Position numbers and translations under genes: made by a program
In this document: positions 63,695 to 64,000 of the stretch, piece by piece
Layout: each line of letters opens with the position of its first letter
How positions within the stretch are numbered: position 1 is the first letter of the stretch
Assembly: GCF_947495735.1 (NCBI RefSeq)
Contig: NZ_CANMAA010000012.1
Span: 1-64,000, forward strand
Origin: an uncultured Pseudokineococcus sp.
GTDB taxonomy: Bacteria > Actinomycetota > Actinomycetes > Actinomycetales > Quadrisphaeraceae
Reading direction: 5' to 3'
DNA length: 64,000 nucleotides
The notes under the pieces: generated by a model
What the model saw: the letters and a program-made list of their open reading frames with translations, nothing else
The model's database searches: none
Told to the model about the DNA's origin: nothing

Positions 63695-64000
63695 TCACAG
63701 CTCCGGCGGAGGAGCCCCTCGTCCCGCGGCGGGCGCGTCGAACCCGCTCGAGAGGGAGCGCAGGACGTCGGCGAGGCGGGCCTGCTCCTGCTCGCCCAGG
63801 CCGGCGAGCAGGCGCCGCTCGCGGGAGAGGAGGTCGGCCATCGCGGCGTCCACGCGCGAGGCGCCCGCCGTCGTCAGGCGCACCAGCACGCCGCGTCGGT
63901 CGGCCGGGTCCGGGTGGCGCTCGACGAGGCCCGCGGCGACGAGGCGGTCGACGCGGTTGGTCATGGTGCCGCTGGTCACGAGGGTCGACGTCACGAGCTG
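63695..64000 (-). CDS. MarR-family regulator (partial, runs off the window)
   Basis: Only the C-terminal part is inside. TSGTMTNRVDRLVAAGLVERHPDPADRRGVLVRLTTAG is the MarR recognition helix and wing, followed by the dimerisation helices (RERRLLAGLGEQEQARLADVLRSL). The N-terminal helices lie beyond 64000. It ends 62 bp before the start of the monooxygenase-like gene, which points the same way, so an operon is possible. Confidence 0.92.
   Translation of the reverse strand, partial: QLVTSTLVTSGTMTNRVDRLVAAGLVERHPDPADRRGVLVRLTTAGASRVDAAMADLLSRERRLLAGLGEQEQARLADVLRSLSSGFDAPAAGRGAPPPEL

Overview
The window is about 75% GC, starts many genes with GTG, packs genes into 4-nt GTGA/ATGA overlaps, and carries actinobacterial marker families: a resuscitation-promoting factor, a GT39 protein mannosyltransferase, a bacterial Ku/LigD end-joining set, BaeRF/Rv2629-like and DUF4011-type proteins, and a MoeA/GlpR-like pair. 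It is a chromosomal piece of an actinomycete. A Kineosporiales-like genus such as Kineococcus, Quadrisphaera or Pseudokineococcus is my guess, but that rank is inference only.

Layout. 1-6.4 kb is accessory. It holds the end of a probable IS3-family element that cut a MerR regulator, an ECF sigma factor with a membrane partner, a PAS-GGDEF diguanylate cyclase, a P-loop kinase, and a divergent pair around an 18-bp palindrome. 6.6-10 kb is a split non-homologous end-joining locus: LigD polymerase and LigD ligase as separate overlapping genes, divergent from ku. 10-20 kb holds housekeeping and stress enzymes: a serine hydrolase, an App1-type phosphatase, DNA photolyase, a PRC-barrel protein, a short-chain dehydrogenase, a glutathionyl-hydroquinone-reductase-like enzyme, an EntS-like exporter and an aldo/keto reductase. 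20-31 kb holds tRNA-Arg(CCU), a BaeRF-like protein, a 1362-residue helicase-like protein whose catalytic motifs are all eroded, a regulator with a twin palindromic operator, an RCC1-repeat protein and mscL. 31-41 kb is a conserved actinobacterial block: SAF protein, FmdB, penicillin acylase family, 5-formyl-THF cyclo-ligase, galU, moeA, moaC, mog, rimJ-like, GlpR/SepX-like and tRNA-Ala(CGC). 41-46 kb holds an aldo/keto reductase, a VOC protein and a siderophore-type ABC importer under a probable IdeR/DtxR box. 45.7-63 kb is a second conserved block, resembling the mycobacterial order pmt, rsmI, metG, tatD, rpfB, rsmA, ispE, followed by an ABC-F gene. A PLP aminotransferase, a secreted M6 metalloprotease, an esterase and a lipoprotein are inserted into it.

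How the genes work together. Moco genes moeA, moaC and mog are translationally coupled and sit between galU and a GlpR-like membrane protein. The MoeA homologue may therefore act in cell division as Glp does in Corynebacterium. The two FecCD permeases and the FecE-type ATPase form one iron-responsive operon without a local binding protein. RpfB, RsmA, IspE and ABC-F follow each other as a growth and ribosome block. The Ku/LigD set would repair blunt breaks.

Many genes lack a Shine-Dalgarno sequence and instead show a -10 hexamer (TANNNT, or a weaker NANNNT) ending 6-7 nt before ATG or GTG, the arrangement expected for leaderless mRNAs. I used it to choose several starts. No CRISPR array, rRNA gene or complete prophage was seen.
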